From assembly GCF_051650185.1 (NCBI RefSeq), contig NZ_JBOFIN010000125.1, positions 1-64,000 of the forward strand: a stretch of DNA of 64,000 bases, in the 5' to 3' direction. Position 1 is the stretch's first letter. Each line of letters starts with the position of its first letter. Below are positions 44,453-53,761 of this stretch, in pieces. The notes beneath the pieces were generated by a model. That model searched no databases. It was not told the DNA's origin and worked only from the letters and a program-made list of their open reading frames with translations. This DNA comes from Scandinavium sp051650185 (GTDB taxonomy: Bacteria > Pseudomonadota > Gammaproteobacteria > Enterobacterales > Enterobacteriaceae). The position numbers were made by a program, and so were the translations under genes.

Positions 44453-45844
44453 GTGGCTGGAGAAAAATTATCTGTCAGAGAAAAAGTCGGCTATAGCCTG
44501 GGTGATGCCGCAAGTCATATTGTATTTGATTCCTCAGTCGCTATTCTTGCCTGGTATTATACCGACATTTATGGCCTGCCTCCGGCGGTGATGGGCACCA
44601 TGTTTTTACTGGTTCGAATATTAGATGCCATTACTGACCCTATTATGGGCGCGATTGCAGATGCGACCGCAACACGCTGGGGCCGCTTCCGTCCCTGGCT
44701 GATTGCCATCTGCATACCGTTCGCCGTCAGCTGTGTGCTGGTCTATTCCATCCCGAGTTTTTCAGACAGTGGCAAAGTGGTATACGCCGTCGCGGCATAT
44801 ATATTTATGACCCTGATGTACACCGCTATTAATATTCCTTATTGTTCATTGGGTGCGGCATTAACCACGGATCCACAGGAAAGTTTGTCATTGCAATCCT
44901 GGCGTTTTGCCATTACGCCAATTGGTGGTGCATTAGGCACCGCATTTATTTTACCGCTGGCTGATTTGTTGTTTCCGGGGGACCGGGCGACGGGTGTTCA
45001 GGCCGCAATGGCGATATTTGGGGTGATGGGTTGCCTGATGTTTATCGTCTGCTTCTTTACCACCAAAGAACGCGTACAGCCAATTAAAGAAGAAAACCTC
45101 AATATTGCGCGGGATATTAAAATTCTGTTCCGCAACGATCAGTGGCGCATATTGTCCATCTACAACTTTACGATGCTGGTGGCGGTGGTTATCCGTGGCG
45201 GCGCGGTGGTCTATTACGTCAACAGCGTGCTGAGCAAAGGCGCGGATATTATCAGCTGGTTTATGCTCGGCGGGATGTTTGCCTCGATGTTCGGTTCGGT
45301 GCTGGCGAAACCGTTCGGTACGCGTTTTTGTAAGGTCAAACTGTCGTTCTGGATAAACATGATTAACGCCGCCCTCGGTGCGGTGTGTTTCCTGCTCCCC
45401 ATTCAGTACTGGGTGATCCCGCTGTTTGCTCACATGCTGATTCAGCTGGTGCAGGGCGGAAACGCCGCCATCCAGTGGTCGATGATCACCGACGCTAACA
45501 ACTATGGCGAATGGAAAACGCAGCGCCGCATTACCGGCATGAACGTCGCCGCCAACATCTTTGTGATTAAGTTAGGCGTGGCGGTCGGCGGGGCGATTCT
45601 GGGCTGGGTGCTGGCGTTTTATGGCTATGCTTCCAGCAGCAGCGTGCAGTCGGCTGAAGCCATCGGCGGTATCGTGCTGCTGTTCTCCATCATTCCTTCA
45701 GTGTTCTATGTGCTGACGGCCATCGCTATTCGCTTCTATGGCCTGAACGAAGCCCGAATGAACACGATCGTGGGCGACCTTAACCGTGGGGAATATGCCA
45801 GCGCCGCGCCAGAGCTGGGCGGCCCGGTGACGGCTGAGAAGTAA
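44453..45844 (+). CDS. GPH-family sugar:cation symporter
   Basis: A 463-residue twelve-helix transporter of the glycoside-pentoside-hexuronide family (MelB, UidB, YicJ, YihO type). The N-terminal LSVREKVGYSLGDAASH segment, the RWGRFRPWL loop after helix 2-3 and GEWKTQRRITG in the central/C-terminal half are family markers. It should import a glycoside or oligosaccharide with Na+ or H+; the substrate is not readable. It starts with GTG at 44453 (AGEKLSVREK) after AAAGGGG. No glycosidase gene follows it; the divergent neighbour is treA. Confidence 0.85.
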   Translation: MAGEKLSVREKVGYSLGDAASHIVFDSSVAILAWYYTDIYGLPPAVMGTMFLLVRILDAITDPIMGAIADATATRWGRFRPWLIAICIPFAVSCVLVYSIPSFSDSGKVVYAVAAYIFMTLMYTAINIPYCSLGAALTTDPQESLSLQSWRFAITPIGGALGTAFILPLADLLFPGDRATGVQAAMAIFGVMGCLMFIVCFFTTKERVQPIKEENLNIARDIKILFRNDQWRILSIYNFTMLVAVVIRGGAVVYYVNSVLSKGADIISWFMLGGMFASMFGSVLAKPFGTRFCKVKLSFWINMINAALGAVCFLLPIQYWVIPLFAHMLIQLVQGGNAAIQWSMITDANNYGEWKTQRRITGMNVAANIFVIKLGVAVGGAILGWVLAFYGYASSSSVQSAEAIGGIVLLFSIIPSVFYVLTAIAIRFYGLNEARMNTIVGDLNRGEYASAAPELGGPVTAEK

Positions 45845-45857
45845 CCTCCTGCCTCTT

Positions 45858-45897
45858 CCTGCGTCAGAGATAGCACTCTGGCGCAGGCCTTTCTTTA
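45858..45897 (+). terminator. Terminator after the GPH symporter gene
   Basis: A 12-bp stem CCTGCGTCAGAG/CTCTGGCGCAGG (one G-U pair) with a 6-base loop and the T-rich tail CCTTTCTTTATTT. Confidence 0.85.
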
Positions 45898-46003
45898 TTT
45901 CCGTTGGCCGTCATCTTCATCTGTTTATCGTTTTTCTGTCATTAAAGCGTCACGCGCAGCGTTGTTAATAACCCACGACGAATTCAGGCTACGTGGAACC
46001 GAT

Positions 46004-46846
46004 ATGAACAACGCACGCGCACTCTTTTCCCTGAACGATTATCCGACCTTGCCGCAAATCACGGGCGTCCAGCAGCGTAAAGTGCTGAGCGTGAAAAATT
46101 TGTACAAATCGTACAACGCCAGCCAGCCGGTGCTGAATGATATTAATTTTGACCTGCATGCAGGTGAAATGGTCGGGATTGTCGGGCGCTCCGGCGCGGG
46201 GAAATCCACGCTGTTGCACGTGCTTAACGGCACCCATAGCGTGACCTCCGGTGAAATGCTGAGCTACCCGGAAGTGGGCATGCCCCATGATGTGTCCGGT
46301 CTGCGCGGTCGCGCGTTAAATCAATGGCGTACAGAATGCGGGATGATTTTCCAGGACTTCTGCCTGGTGCCACGTCTGGACGTGCTGACCAACGTGCTGT
46401 TGGGCCGCCTGAGCCAGACCTCGACGCTGAAATCTTTATTCAAAGTGTTCTCCGATGACGACCGCGCACGCGCCATTGCGCTGCTCGAATGGATGAACAT
46501 GCTGCCGCACGCCTTACAACGTGCTGAAAACCTTTCTGGTGGGCAGATGCAGCGCGTCGCCATTTGCCGGGCATTAATCCAGAACCCTTCCATTCTGCTG
46601 GCCGATGAACCGGTGGCCTCGCTGGATCCGAAAAACACCCAACGCATCATGAGCGTGCTGCGCGAAGTGAGCGAGCAGGGCATCAGCGTGATGGTTAACC
46701 TGCACTCTATCGAACTGGTCAAAACGTACTGCACCCGCGTGATTGGCATCGCGCAGGGGAAAATTGTGTTTGATGACAGACCGGAGCTGCTGACTCCGGA
46801 TGTTCTGCACCAGCTGTATGGCGACGAAGTCAGCCAGCTCCATTGA
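46004..46846 (+). CDS. phnC: Phosphonate-type ABC transporter ATP-binding protein PhnC
   Basis: A 280-residue ABC ATPase. Walker A is GRSGAGKST, the ABC signature LSGGQMQR, and Walker B ILLADEP followed by ASLDP. The spacing and DFCLVPRLDVLTNVLLGRL segment are typical of PhnC. It heads the operon phnC-phnD-phnE1-phnE2. The ATG at 46004 is chosen because the TTG at 45962 lies in the promoter region; TGGA precedes it. It powers uptake of phosphonates or related P compounds. No pho box was recognised. Confidence 0.85.
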   Translation: MNNARALFSLNDYPTLPQITGVQQRKVLSVKNLYKSYNASQPVLNDINFDLHAGEMVGIVGRSGAGKSTLLHVLNGTHSVTSGEMLSYPEVGMPHDVSGLRGRALNQWRTECGMIFQDFCLVPRLDVLTNVLLGRLSQTSTLKSLFKVFSDDDRARAIALLEWMNMLPHALQRAENLSGGQMQRVAICRALIQNPSILLADEPVASLDPKNTQRIMSVLREVSEQGISVMVNLHSIELVKTYCTRVIGIAQGKIVFDDRPELLTPDVLHQLYGDEVSQLH

Positions 46847-46893
46847 TTCTCTTCACCAACGTTTCTCAACATAAGACAACACGGGCAAAGATA

Positions 46894-47832
46894 ATGACTA
46901 AGCACATGACGAGCGCATTACGATTTTCCGCATTGATGGCAGGGCTGCTGGTGGCATGGCAGGCAACGGCTGAGCAACCAAAAGAGCTGAATCTGGGGAT
47001 TCTGGGCGGGCAAAACGCCACACAGCAAATCGGCGATAACCAGTGCGTCAAAACGTTCCTCGACAAAGAGCTGAATGTGGACACCAAACTGCGCAACTCT
47101 TCTGACTACTCTGGTGTGATTCAGGGCCTGCTCGGCGGCAAAGTGGATGTGGTTCTGAGCATGTCGCCATCCTCTTACGCTTCCGTGTACATCAACAACC
47201 CGAAAGCGGTCGATATCGTGGGCCTTGCTGTCGATGACAAAGATCAGTCGCGCGGTTATCACTCAGTGGTGATTGTCAAAGCCGACAGCCCGTACAAAAC
47301 CATTGATGACCTGAAAGGGAAATCTTTTGGCATGGCAGACCCGGATTCCACCTCGGGCTTCCTGATCCCAAACCAGGCTTTCAAACAGAAATTCGGCGGC
47401 ACGCCGGATAACAAATACAACAACTTCTTCTCCAGCGTGACCTTCTCTGGCGGCCACGAGCAGGACATTCTCGGCGTGCTGAACGGTCAGTTCGCCGGCG
47501 CAGTGACCTGGGCTTCCATGGTCGGTGATTACAACGACGGTTACACCGCCGGTGCCTTCAACCGCCTGATTCGTATGGATCACCCGGACCTGATGAAAAA
47601 CATCCGCATTATCTGGCAATCGCCGCTGATCCCTAACGGCCCGATTCTGGTCAGCAACAGCCTGCCTGCGGATTTCAAAGCCAAAGTGGTTGAGGCAGTG
47701 AAGAAACTGGATAAGGAAGATCACGCCTGCTTTATCAAGGCGATGGGCGGCACTCAGCACATCGGCCCGGCCACCGTCGCCGACTTCCAGCAGATCATCG
47801 ACATGAAGCGCGAGCTGGTTAACGCCCGTTAA
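46894..47832 (+). CDS. phnD: Phosphonate-type ABC transporter substrate-binding protein PhnD
   Basis: A 312-residue periplasmic binding protein with a signal peptide ending near WQATA. The PhnD signature DPDSTSGFLIP is present, along with the paired residues of a phosphonate pocket (SPSSYAS and STSG). It follows phnC by 47 bp. Two cysteines (C44 region and C282 region) could form a disulfide. The ligand could be a phosphonate, phosphite or hypophosphite; sequence alone does not decide. Confidence 0.85.
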   Translation: MTKHMTSALRFSALMAGLLVAWQATAEQPKELNLGILGGQNATQQIGDNQCVKTFLDKELNVDTKLRNSSDYSGVIQGLLGGKVDVVLSMSPSSYASVYINNPKAVDIVGLAVDDKDQSRGYHSVVIVKADSPYKTIDDLKGKSFGMADPDSTSGFLIPNQAFKQKFGGTPDNKYNNFFSSVTFSGGHEQDILGVLNGQFAGAVTWASMVGDYNDGYTAGAFNRLIRMDHPDLMKNIRIIWQSPLIPNGPILVSNSLPADFKAKVVEAVKKLDKEDHACFIKAMGGTQHIGPATVADFQQIIDMKRELVNAR

Positions 47833-47846
47833 TCCGCCACACTTTT

Positions 47847-47871
47847 CTCTCCCGGCGTCATGCCGGGAGAG
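47847..47871 (+). repeat. Intercistronic hairpin between phnD and phnE1
   Basis: CTCTCCCGGC and its exact complement flank the 5-base loop GTCAT. There is no T-run, so it is more likely an mRNA-stabilising or partial-termination structure that raises the binding protein over the permeases. Confidence 0.55.
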
Positions 47872-47891
47872 CGACTCTTTCGCGAGTGAAC

Positions 47892-48758
47892 ATGCTGAAT
47901 ACTGAATTTGAACGCTATTACCAGCAGGTCAAAATGCGCCAGACGCGTGATACGGTGACCTGGTCCGCGCTACTGCTGGTGCTCTATTTTGCCGCCGGAC
48001 ACGCGGCTGAATTTAATCTCATCACCATCTGGCACTCCTTGCCGAACTTCTTCGATTACATGCTGGAAACGGTGCCGACGCTGCACGGCAGCCTGCTGTT
48101 TGCCGATGCGCACACCAAAGGGTCGCTGGCGTACTGGGGTTACCGCTTGCCCATTCAGCTGCCGCTTATCTGGGAAACGCTGCAGCTGGCGCTGGCCTCC
48201 ACGCTGGTGGCAGTGGCGATTGCCACCCTCCTTGCTTTCCTCGCGGCGCGTAACGCCTGGTCGCCTGTGGGGTTACGCTTCGGCATTCGTGCCTTAGTCG
48301 CCTTTCTGCGCACCATGCCGGAACTGGCCTGGGCCGTTATCTTCGTCATGGCTTTTGGTATCGGCGCGATCCCCGGTTTTCTGGCGCTGACGCTGCACAC
48401 CATCGGCAGCCTGACCAAACTCTTTTATGAGGCGATTGAAAGCGCGCAGGACAAACCGGTACGTGGGCTGATTGCCTGTGGGGCCACGCCCGTTCAGCGG
48501 ATGCGCTTTGCGCTGTGGCCGCAGGTGAAGCCGGTATTTCTCTCGTACGGTTTTATGCGTCTCGAAATTAATTTCCGCTCCTCAACCATTCTTGGGCTGG
48601 TGGGTGCGGGCGGCATCGGCCAGGAGCTGATGACCAACATCAAACTGGACCGCTATGACCAGGTCAGCATGACCCTGCTGCTGATTGTCATTGTGGTGTC
48701 ACTGCTGGACACGCTCTCCGGGCGACTGCGTCAGCGCGTGCTGGAGGGAGCGAAATGA
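47892..48758 (+). CDS. phnE: Phosphonate-type ABC transporter permease PhnE (first)
   Basis: A 288-residue inner-membrane permease with about six helices, the BPD signature (EAIESAQDKPVRGLIACGATPVQRMRF) and LGLVGAGGIGQEL near the C-terminus, both typical of PhnE. ATG 47892 is used; the GTG two codons earlier is possible. Its last codons overlap phnE2 (ATGA), so the two permeases are translationally coupled and likely form a heterodimer. Confidence 0.85.
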   Translation: MLNTEFERYYQQVKMRQTRDTVTWSALLLVLYFAAGHAAEFNLITIWHSLPNFFDYMLETVPTLHGSLLFADAHTKGSLAYWGYRLPIQLPLIWETLQLALASTLVAVAIATLLAFLAARNAWSPVGLRFGIRALVAFLRTMPELAWAVIFVMAFGIGAIPGFLALTLHTIGSLTKLFYEAIESAQDKPVRGLIACGATPVQRMRFALWPQVKPVFLSYGFMRLEINFRSSTILGLVGAGGIGQELMTNIKLDRYDQVSMTLLLIVIVVSLLDTLSGRLRQRVLEGAK

Positions 48759-49636
48759 AGAGCTGGCAGGCGGTGACCGACACCGCACACTATCAGGAAG
48801 AACATCCGGCGCTGTTTAAGGCTCAAAGACGCTATCTGCGCCATCTGGCGCTGCTGGCGCTGGTTGTCGGGCTGTATTACGTCTGGTTTTTCATTCAGTT
48901 CGGCATCAGCTACGAACAGCTGACCACCGGGATGCAGCAGCTTGGTCGCTATTTCTTCCGCATGTTCGTCTGGCATGATTTCCTGAACTGGCCGTTTGGC
49001 TACTACTTCAGCCAGATTGGCATCACCCTCGCGATTGTGTTTTCCGGCACCATCACCGCCACAGTGATTGCTCTGCTGTTGTCGTTTCTGGCGGCGCGAA
49101 ACATCATGCGTGGCCCGGTGACCAGGGTTATCGCCATGCTGATGCGCCGGCTGTTCGACATGCTGCGCGGCATTGATATGGCTATCTGGGGGCTTATCTT
49201 CGTTCGCGCTGTCGGGCTGGGGCCGCTGGCGGGTGTACTAGCGATCATCATGCAGGATACGGGGCTGTTAGGGCGTTTGTATGCGGAAGGACATGAAGCC
49301 GTTGAACGTTCACCGGGCAGAGGATTAACCGCCGTTGGGGCAAACGGTCTGCAAAAGCACCGTTTCGGCATTTTCACCCAGTCTTTCCCGACGTTTCTGG
49401 CCCTCAGCCTGTATCAAATTGAATCCAATACCCGCTCAGCAGCGGTGCTGGGCTTCGTGGGAGCCGGCGGGATAGGGCTTATCTACGCCGAAAACATGCG
49501 CCTGTGGAACTGGGATGTGGTGATGTTCATCACCCTGATTCTGGTTGCGGTAGTGATGACCATGGATGCGCTCTCTTCCTGGCTGCGACGCCGTTATATC
49601 ACGGGCGTAGCGGTGCCGTTGTTCAATCAACCATGA
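48755..49636 (+). CDS. phnE: Phosphonate-type ABC transporter permease PhnE (second)
   Basis: A 293-residue permease paralogous to the preceding gene, with the BPD signature (EAVERSPGRGLTAVGANGLQKHRF) and LGFVGAGGIGLIY. It has a longer N-terminal cytoplasmic segment (about 1-28). It overlaps phnE1 by four bases and ends the operon. The two-permease arrangement is common in phn/ptx-type transporters of enterobacteria. Confidence 0.85.
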   Translation: MKSWQAVTDTAHYQEEHPALFKAQRRYLRHLALLALVVGLYYVWFFIQFGISYEQLTTGMQQLGRYFFRMFVWHDFLNWPFGYYFSQIGITLAIVFSGTITATVIALLLSFLAARNIMRGPVTRVIAMLMRRLFDMLRGIDMAIWGLIFVRAVGLGPLAGVLAIIMQDTGLLGRLYAEGHEAVERSPGRGLTAVGANGLQKHRFGIFTQSFPTFLALSLYQIESNTRSAAVLGFVGAGGIGLIYAENMRLWNWDVVMFITLILVAVVMTMDALSSWLRRRYITGVAVPLFNQP

Positions 49637-49775
49637 AACGCAGGCTGGGCAGTCAATTGCGCCCGGCCTGAGTTGGTCTGCTTGAAAAAATCCCTCAGTT
49701 ACGCTTCAAATGGTATCATTGCCGCCTTGATGCCAGCCTTGTGCTGTTTCCCTTCTTTTATACCGGAATACCGAC

Positions 49776-51149
49776 GTGACCTCTTTTGCTGACTTAAACG
49801 CACTTCCTGCGGAACTTTTGACTAATCTGACTGAACTGGGTTACCTGACCATGACCCCGGTGCAGGCGGCAGCGTTACCGGCCATTCTTGCGGGGAAAGA
49901 TGTTCGCGCCCAGGCAAAAACCGGCAGCGGGAAAACGGCGGCATTTGGCCTCGGTTTGCTGCAGCACATTGATGCCAGCCAGTTTAATACCCAGTCTTTG
50001 ATTCTGTGTCCGACTCGCGAGCTGGCCGATCAGGTGGCGAAAGAGCTGCGTCGTCTGGCTCGCTATATGCCGAATATCAAGGTGCTGACGCTCTGCGGCG
50101 GCCTGCCGTTCAGCGTCCAGCGCGATTCACTGATTCACGCGCCGCACATTATCGTGGCAACACCGGGTCGTCTGCTCGATCACCTGAAAAAAGAGACGGT
50201 GAAACTTGATGCGCTGCAGACGCTGGTGCTTGATGAAGCCGATCGCATGCTGGACATGGGTTTTGCCGATGCTATCGACGAAGTGATAAGCCATGCGCCG
50301 GCGAAGCGTCAGACCTTGCTGTTTTCGGCCACCTGGCCAAAAGCGATTGCAGCCATCAGTACCCGCATACAACGTGACCCTGTCACGGTTGAAATTGATA
50401 CCGTGGATGAGCTACCGGCTGTGGAACAGCAGTTCTACGAAGTGTCTCGTCACGGCAAAATCAGCCTCCTGCAAAAGCTGCTGAGCAAACATCAGCCAGC
50501 CTCCTGCGTAGTGTTCTGCAACACCAAGAAAGACTGTCAGGCTGTGTGCGATGCGCTGACCGACAGCAATCAGAGTGTCCTGGCACTGCACGGTGACATG
50601 GAACAGCGAGATCGCGACCAGACCCTGGTGCGCTTTGCAAACGGCAGCAGCCGCGTGCTGGTGGCGACCGATGTTGCGGCTCGCGGCCTGGACATTAAAG
50701 CGCTGGAAATGGTGATTAACTTCGAACTGGCGTGGGACCCGGAAGTGCATGTCCACCGAATCGGGCGTACCGCGCGAGCAGGCGAAAGTGGGCTGGCGAT
50801 AAGCTTCTGCTCACCGGAAGAAGGCCAGCGTGCCGCAGTGCTGGAAGAGATGCTCAATATGAAAGTGGAATGGCAGCAGCCGCCAACGGGCATCAACGTC
50901 GCACCGCTGGAAGCGAAAATGGCGACGCTGGCCATCGACGGTGGCAAGAAAGCCAAAATGCGCCCAGGTGATATTTTAGGCGCGCTGACCGGGGATATGG
51001 GGCTGGACGGCGCGGATATCGGCAAAATCGACATTCACCCGATTCATGCTTTTGTGGCGGTGAAGCAGAGCGTTGCCCGCCACGCCTGGAAACAGCTCCA
51101 GCAGGGCAAAATCAAAGGCAAATCAGTGAAGGTTCGGTTGCTGAAGTAA
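49776..51149 (+). CDS. dbpA: ATP-dependent RNA helicase DbpA
   Basis: A 457-residue DEAD-box helicase, the same length as E. coli DbpA, stimulated by 23S rRNA hairpin 92 and acting in 50S assembly. It has AKTGSGKT (Walker A), PTRELADQV, ATPGRLLDHL, DEAD at the core, SATW (variant of SAT), then HRIGRTARAG. The C-terminal DbpA RNA-binding domain (about 385-457) is present with RPGDILGALTGD. It starts with GTG at 49776, as its N-terminus TSFADLNALP aligns with E. coli. Confidence 0.96.
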   Translation: MTSFADLNALPAELLTNLTELGYLTMTPVQAAALPAILAGKDVRAQAKTGSGKTAAFGLGLLQHIDASQFNTQSLILCPTRELADQVAKELRRLARYMPNIKVLTLCGGLPFSVQRDSLIHAPHIIVATPGRLLDHLKKETVKLDALQTLVLDEADRMLDMGFADAIDEVISHAPAKRQTLLFSATWPKAIAAISTRIQRDPVTVEIDTVDELPAVEQQFYEVSRHGKISLLQKLLSKHQPASCVVFCNTKKDCQAVCDALTDSNQSVLALHGDMEQRDRDQTLVRFANGSSRVLVATDVAARGLDIKALEMVINFELAWDPEVHVHRIGRTARAGESGLAISFCSPEEGQRAAVLEEMLNMKVEWQQPPTGINVAPLEAKMATLAIDGGKKAKMRPGDILGALTGDMGLDGADIGKIDIHPIHAFVAVKQSVARHAWKQLQQGKIKGKSVKVRLLK

Positions 51150-51157
51150 TCTTTTTT

Positions 51158-51253
51158 GCCCGGTGGTGGCTACGCCTTACCGGGCCTACGTGAACGGATT
51201 AAACCCCGCCTGACCGGGGCAGGTAGGCCGGGTAAGCGTCAGCGCCACCCGGC
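51158..51253. repeat. REP pair (BIME) between dbpA and hutU
   Basis: Inverted REP units at 51158-51189 and 51223-51253. The spacer holds an extra small GC hairpin (CCCCGCCTGACCGGGG). Confidence 0.8.
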
Positions 51254-51260
51254 AACAGGG

Positions 51261-52946
51261 TTAACGGATCATCGGCAGATTAAGTTCGTGCTTTTTCGCA
51301 CACTCAATCGCCTGCTCATAGCCCGCGTCGGCGTGGCGCATCACGCCAGTGGCCGGGTCGTTCCACAGCACTCGCGCCAGGCGTTTATCCGCTTCCGGCG
51401 TACCGTCGCAGACAATCACCACGCCAGAGTGCTGCGAGAAGCCCATCCCGACGCCGCCACCGTGGTGCAGGCTGACCCACGTTGCGCCGCCTGCGGTGTT
51501 GAGCAGGGCGTTCAGCAGCGGCCAGTCGGACACCGCATCCGAGCCATCCTTCATCGATTCCGTTTCCCGGTTTGGTGAGGCGACCGAGCCGCAGTCGAGG
51601 TGATCGCGCCCAATCACAATCGGCGCTTTTAGTTCGCCGTTACGGACCATTTCGTTAAACGCCAGCCCCGCCAGATGGCGCTCGCCAAGGCCCAGCCAGC
51701 AGATACGCGCCGGTAAGCCCTGGAAGGCGATACGTTCCTGCGCCATGTCCAGCCAGCGGTGCAGGTGGGCATTGTCCGGGAACAGCTCTTTTAATTTGGC
51801 GTCGGTTTTGCGGATATCCTCTTCATCGCCCGACAGCGCCACCCAGCGGAAGGGGCCTTTACCCTCGCAGAACAGCGGGCGGATATAGGCCGGAACGAAG
51901 CCCGGGAAATCAAAGGCGTTTTTCACGCCCTCATCCAGCGCAACCTGGCGAATGTTATTGCCGTAATCGACCGTCGGAATGCCCATATGGTGGAAATCCA
52001 GCATCGCCTGAACGTGAACGGCCATTGAGGCTCGCGCCGCTTTCTCCACGGCTTTTGGCTGCGTTTCACGCTCGTCCAGCCAGCGGGTCACGCTCCAGCC
52101 TGCCGGTAAATAGCCGTTGATCGGGTCGTGGGCGGAAGTCTGATCGGTGACGATATCCGGGCGCATGCCACCCGCCCTGGCGCGTTTCACCAGCTCCGGC
52201 AGTATTTCTGCGGCGTTACCGAGCAGGCCCACTGAAATGGCTTTTTTCTTCGCATTGGCGTCGGCAATCAGCGCCAGCGCCTGGTCGAGGTTTGTCGCTT
52301 TGTAATCGACATAGCGGGTACGAATGCGGAAATCTATGCGCGATTCCTGGCACTCAATCGCCAGAACCGAAGCGCCCGCCAGCACGCCCGCCAGAGGCTG
52401 TGCGCCACCCATGCCACCGAGGCCCGCAGTCAGGATCCATTTACCGCTCAGGTCGCCGTTGTAATGCTGGCGGCCCGCTTCGGCGAAGGTTTCATAGGTG
52501 CCCTGCACGATGCCCTGTGCGCCGATGTAAATCCACGATCCGGCGGTCATCTGGCCGTACATCATCAGCCCGGCCTTATCGAGTTCGTGGAAGTGATCCC
52601 AGGTGGCCCAGTGCGGCACCAGGTTAGAGTTCGCCAGCAGCACGCGCGGCGCATCGGCGTGGGTGCGGAACACCGCAACCGGTTTGCCCGACTGAATAAT
52701 CAGCGTCTCTTCCGGCTGCAAGGCTTCCAGCGAACGCAGAATTTGCTCGAAACACTCGCGGTTGCGTGCCGCTTTACCGATGCCGCCATACACCACCAGG
52801 TCTTCCGGGCGCTCGGCCACATCCGGGTCAAGGTTGTTCTGGATCATGCGGTAGGCGGCCTCAATCAGCCAGTTGGCGCAGTGCAGCTTATCGCCGCGAG
52901 GGGCACGAACCGTACGGGTGAGGGCAGTCGTCTTAGGTGTGGTCAT
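51261..52946 (-). CDS. hutU: Urocanate hydratase HutU
   Basis: A 561-residue NAD-dependent urocanase of the usual length. It converts urocanate to imidazolone propionate, the second step of histidine degradation. The NAD-binding GLGGMGGAQPLA and the active-site region TDQTSAHDPINGYLPAGWS are intact, as is the C-terminal HHGGGVGMGFSQHSG. AGGAAG precedes the ATG. A HutC-like box lies 70-80 bases upstream. The partner hutH homologue is on the other strand beyond hutD. Confidence 0.97.
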   Translation of the reverse strand: MTTPKTTALTRTVRAPRGDKLHCANWLIEAAYRMIQNNLDPDVAERPEDLVVYGGIGKAARNRECFEQILRSLEALQPEETLIIQSGKPVAVFRTHADAPRVLLANSNLVPHWATWDHFHELDKAGLMMYGQMTAGSWIYIGAQGIVQGTYETFAEAGRQHYNGDLSGKWILTAGLGGMGGAQPLAGVLAGASVLAIECQESRIDFRIRTRYVDYKATNLDQALALIADANAKKKAISVGLLGNAAEILPELVKRARAGGMRPDIVTDQTSAHDPINGYLPAGWSVTRWLDERETQPKAVEKAARASMAVHVQAMLDFHHMGIPTVDYGNNIRQVALDEGVKNAFDFPGFVPAYIRPLFCEGKGPFRWVALSGDEEDIRKTDAKLKELFPDNAHLHRWLDMAQERIAFQGLPARICWLGLGERHLAGLAFNEMVRNGELKAPIVIGRDHLDCGSVASPNRETESMKDGSDAVSDWPLLNALLNTAGGATWVSLHHGGGVGMGFSQHSGVVIVCDGTPEADKRLARVLWNDPATGVMRHADAGYEQAIECAKKHELNLPMIR

Positions 52947-53015
52947 AGGGGCGCTTCCTGATTCGGTTGTTTGTTATGAAGATGTAACAACAATAAAAGC
53001 GATGATGTACAAACC

Positions 53016-53025
53016 TGTCTATACA
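53016..53025. promoter_or_regulatory. HutC-like box before hutU
   Basis: TGTCTATACA, a near-palindrome of the TGTATATACA type known for HutC operators, sits over the likely hutU promoter (minus-strand TATACG just upstream). A related perfect copy lies at 53762. Confidence 0.6.
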
Positions 53026-53087
53026 ACCGTGCGTATAATGCAGACCCGATCACAGTTGCTATCGTTAAACCTATTTCAAACAATGAG

Positions 53088-53630
53088 TTAGAAAAGAGTG
53101 ATTTCTGCCAGCAGCAGCGTGGCGTCTCCGGAACAGGGTTCCAGTGGGCCCGGCTGTTCGTTTTTCCAGCTGAGACCGCCGTTTGCCTGATGGGTCTGAC
53201 CGGCCATCAGCCAGCCACCCCGCAGCACAAAAGCCACGCCGCTTTCGCCCGGCGTTTGTGCGGTGGTCGCGACCCGAACCCGTGCCGAAGCCCGCCCTCG
53301 CAGAGTCATGATGTTGAAATCCATTCCTTCACCGCGAATGCCGTGAGACGAAAGCGGTAACTCCCCGGCGAATGCCCACGGCTGCCAGCATTCAAGGCGA
53401 TGATTGATGCCGCCGCCGCGCAGCCACAGAGGCTCGCCCTCAATCAGCGTTATTACCCTGTCCACTCCCTCGAACAGCGAAAAGGGGCCGTCGGCGCTGA
53501 GCGTAGCGAGGCTCGCTCGCCACAGGAAAGGCGCGTCGTCTGCGTCGATTTTGACGATTTCCCGGGTTTCACCGCCGCCGTTTTTCCAGCGGGTGACCGG
53601 CAGCGACTCAAAAATAAAGGGGCTTTTCAT
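53088..53630 (-). CDS. hutD: HutD/Ves-family protein
   Basis: A 180-residue cupin-like protein of the HutD family (E. coli Ves is a relative). The N-terminal W-KNGGGETREI segment, FLWRASLATL and the MDFNIMT motif define the family. HutD has been proposed to limit or fine-tune hut pathway flux, but its mechanism is not established. It lies 141 bp upstream of hutU on the same strand, with a HutC-like box between them, so hutU may also have its own promoter. Confidence 0.9.
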   Translation of the reverse strand: MKSPFIFESLPVTRWKNGGGETREIVKIDADDAPFLWRASLATLSADGPFSLFEGVDRVITLIEGEPLWLRGGGINHRLECWQPWAFAGELPLSSHGIRGEGMDFNIMTLRGRASARVRVATTAQTPGESGVAFVLRGGWLMAGQTHQANGGLSWKNEQPGPLEPCSGDATLLLAEITLF

Positions 53631-53761
53631 GGCGCTAACTCCCTGGTTTTTCGCGCGTTAAGTTGCTTTAATGCCACATTTGCGAATCATTTTGATTACA
53701 AATTATTTACAACACGGCTCACAAATCCATCATTCGACGAGTGTGATGGAAAGTCAACGGT

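Noticed and set aside
51158..51253. REP clusters considered as CRISPR-like repeats
   Set aside because: They are inverted pairs at gene ends with imperfect units, no regular direct repeats, spacers or cas genes.
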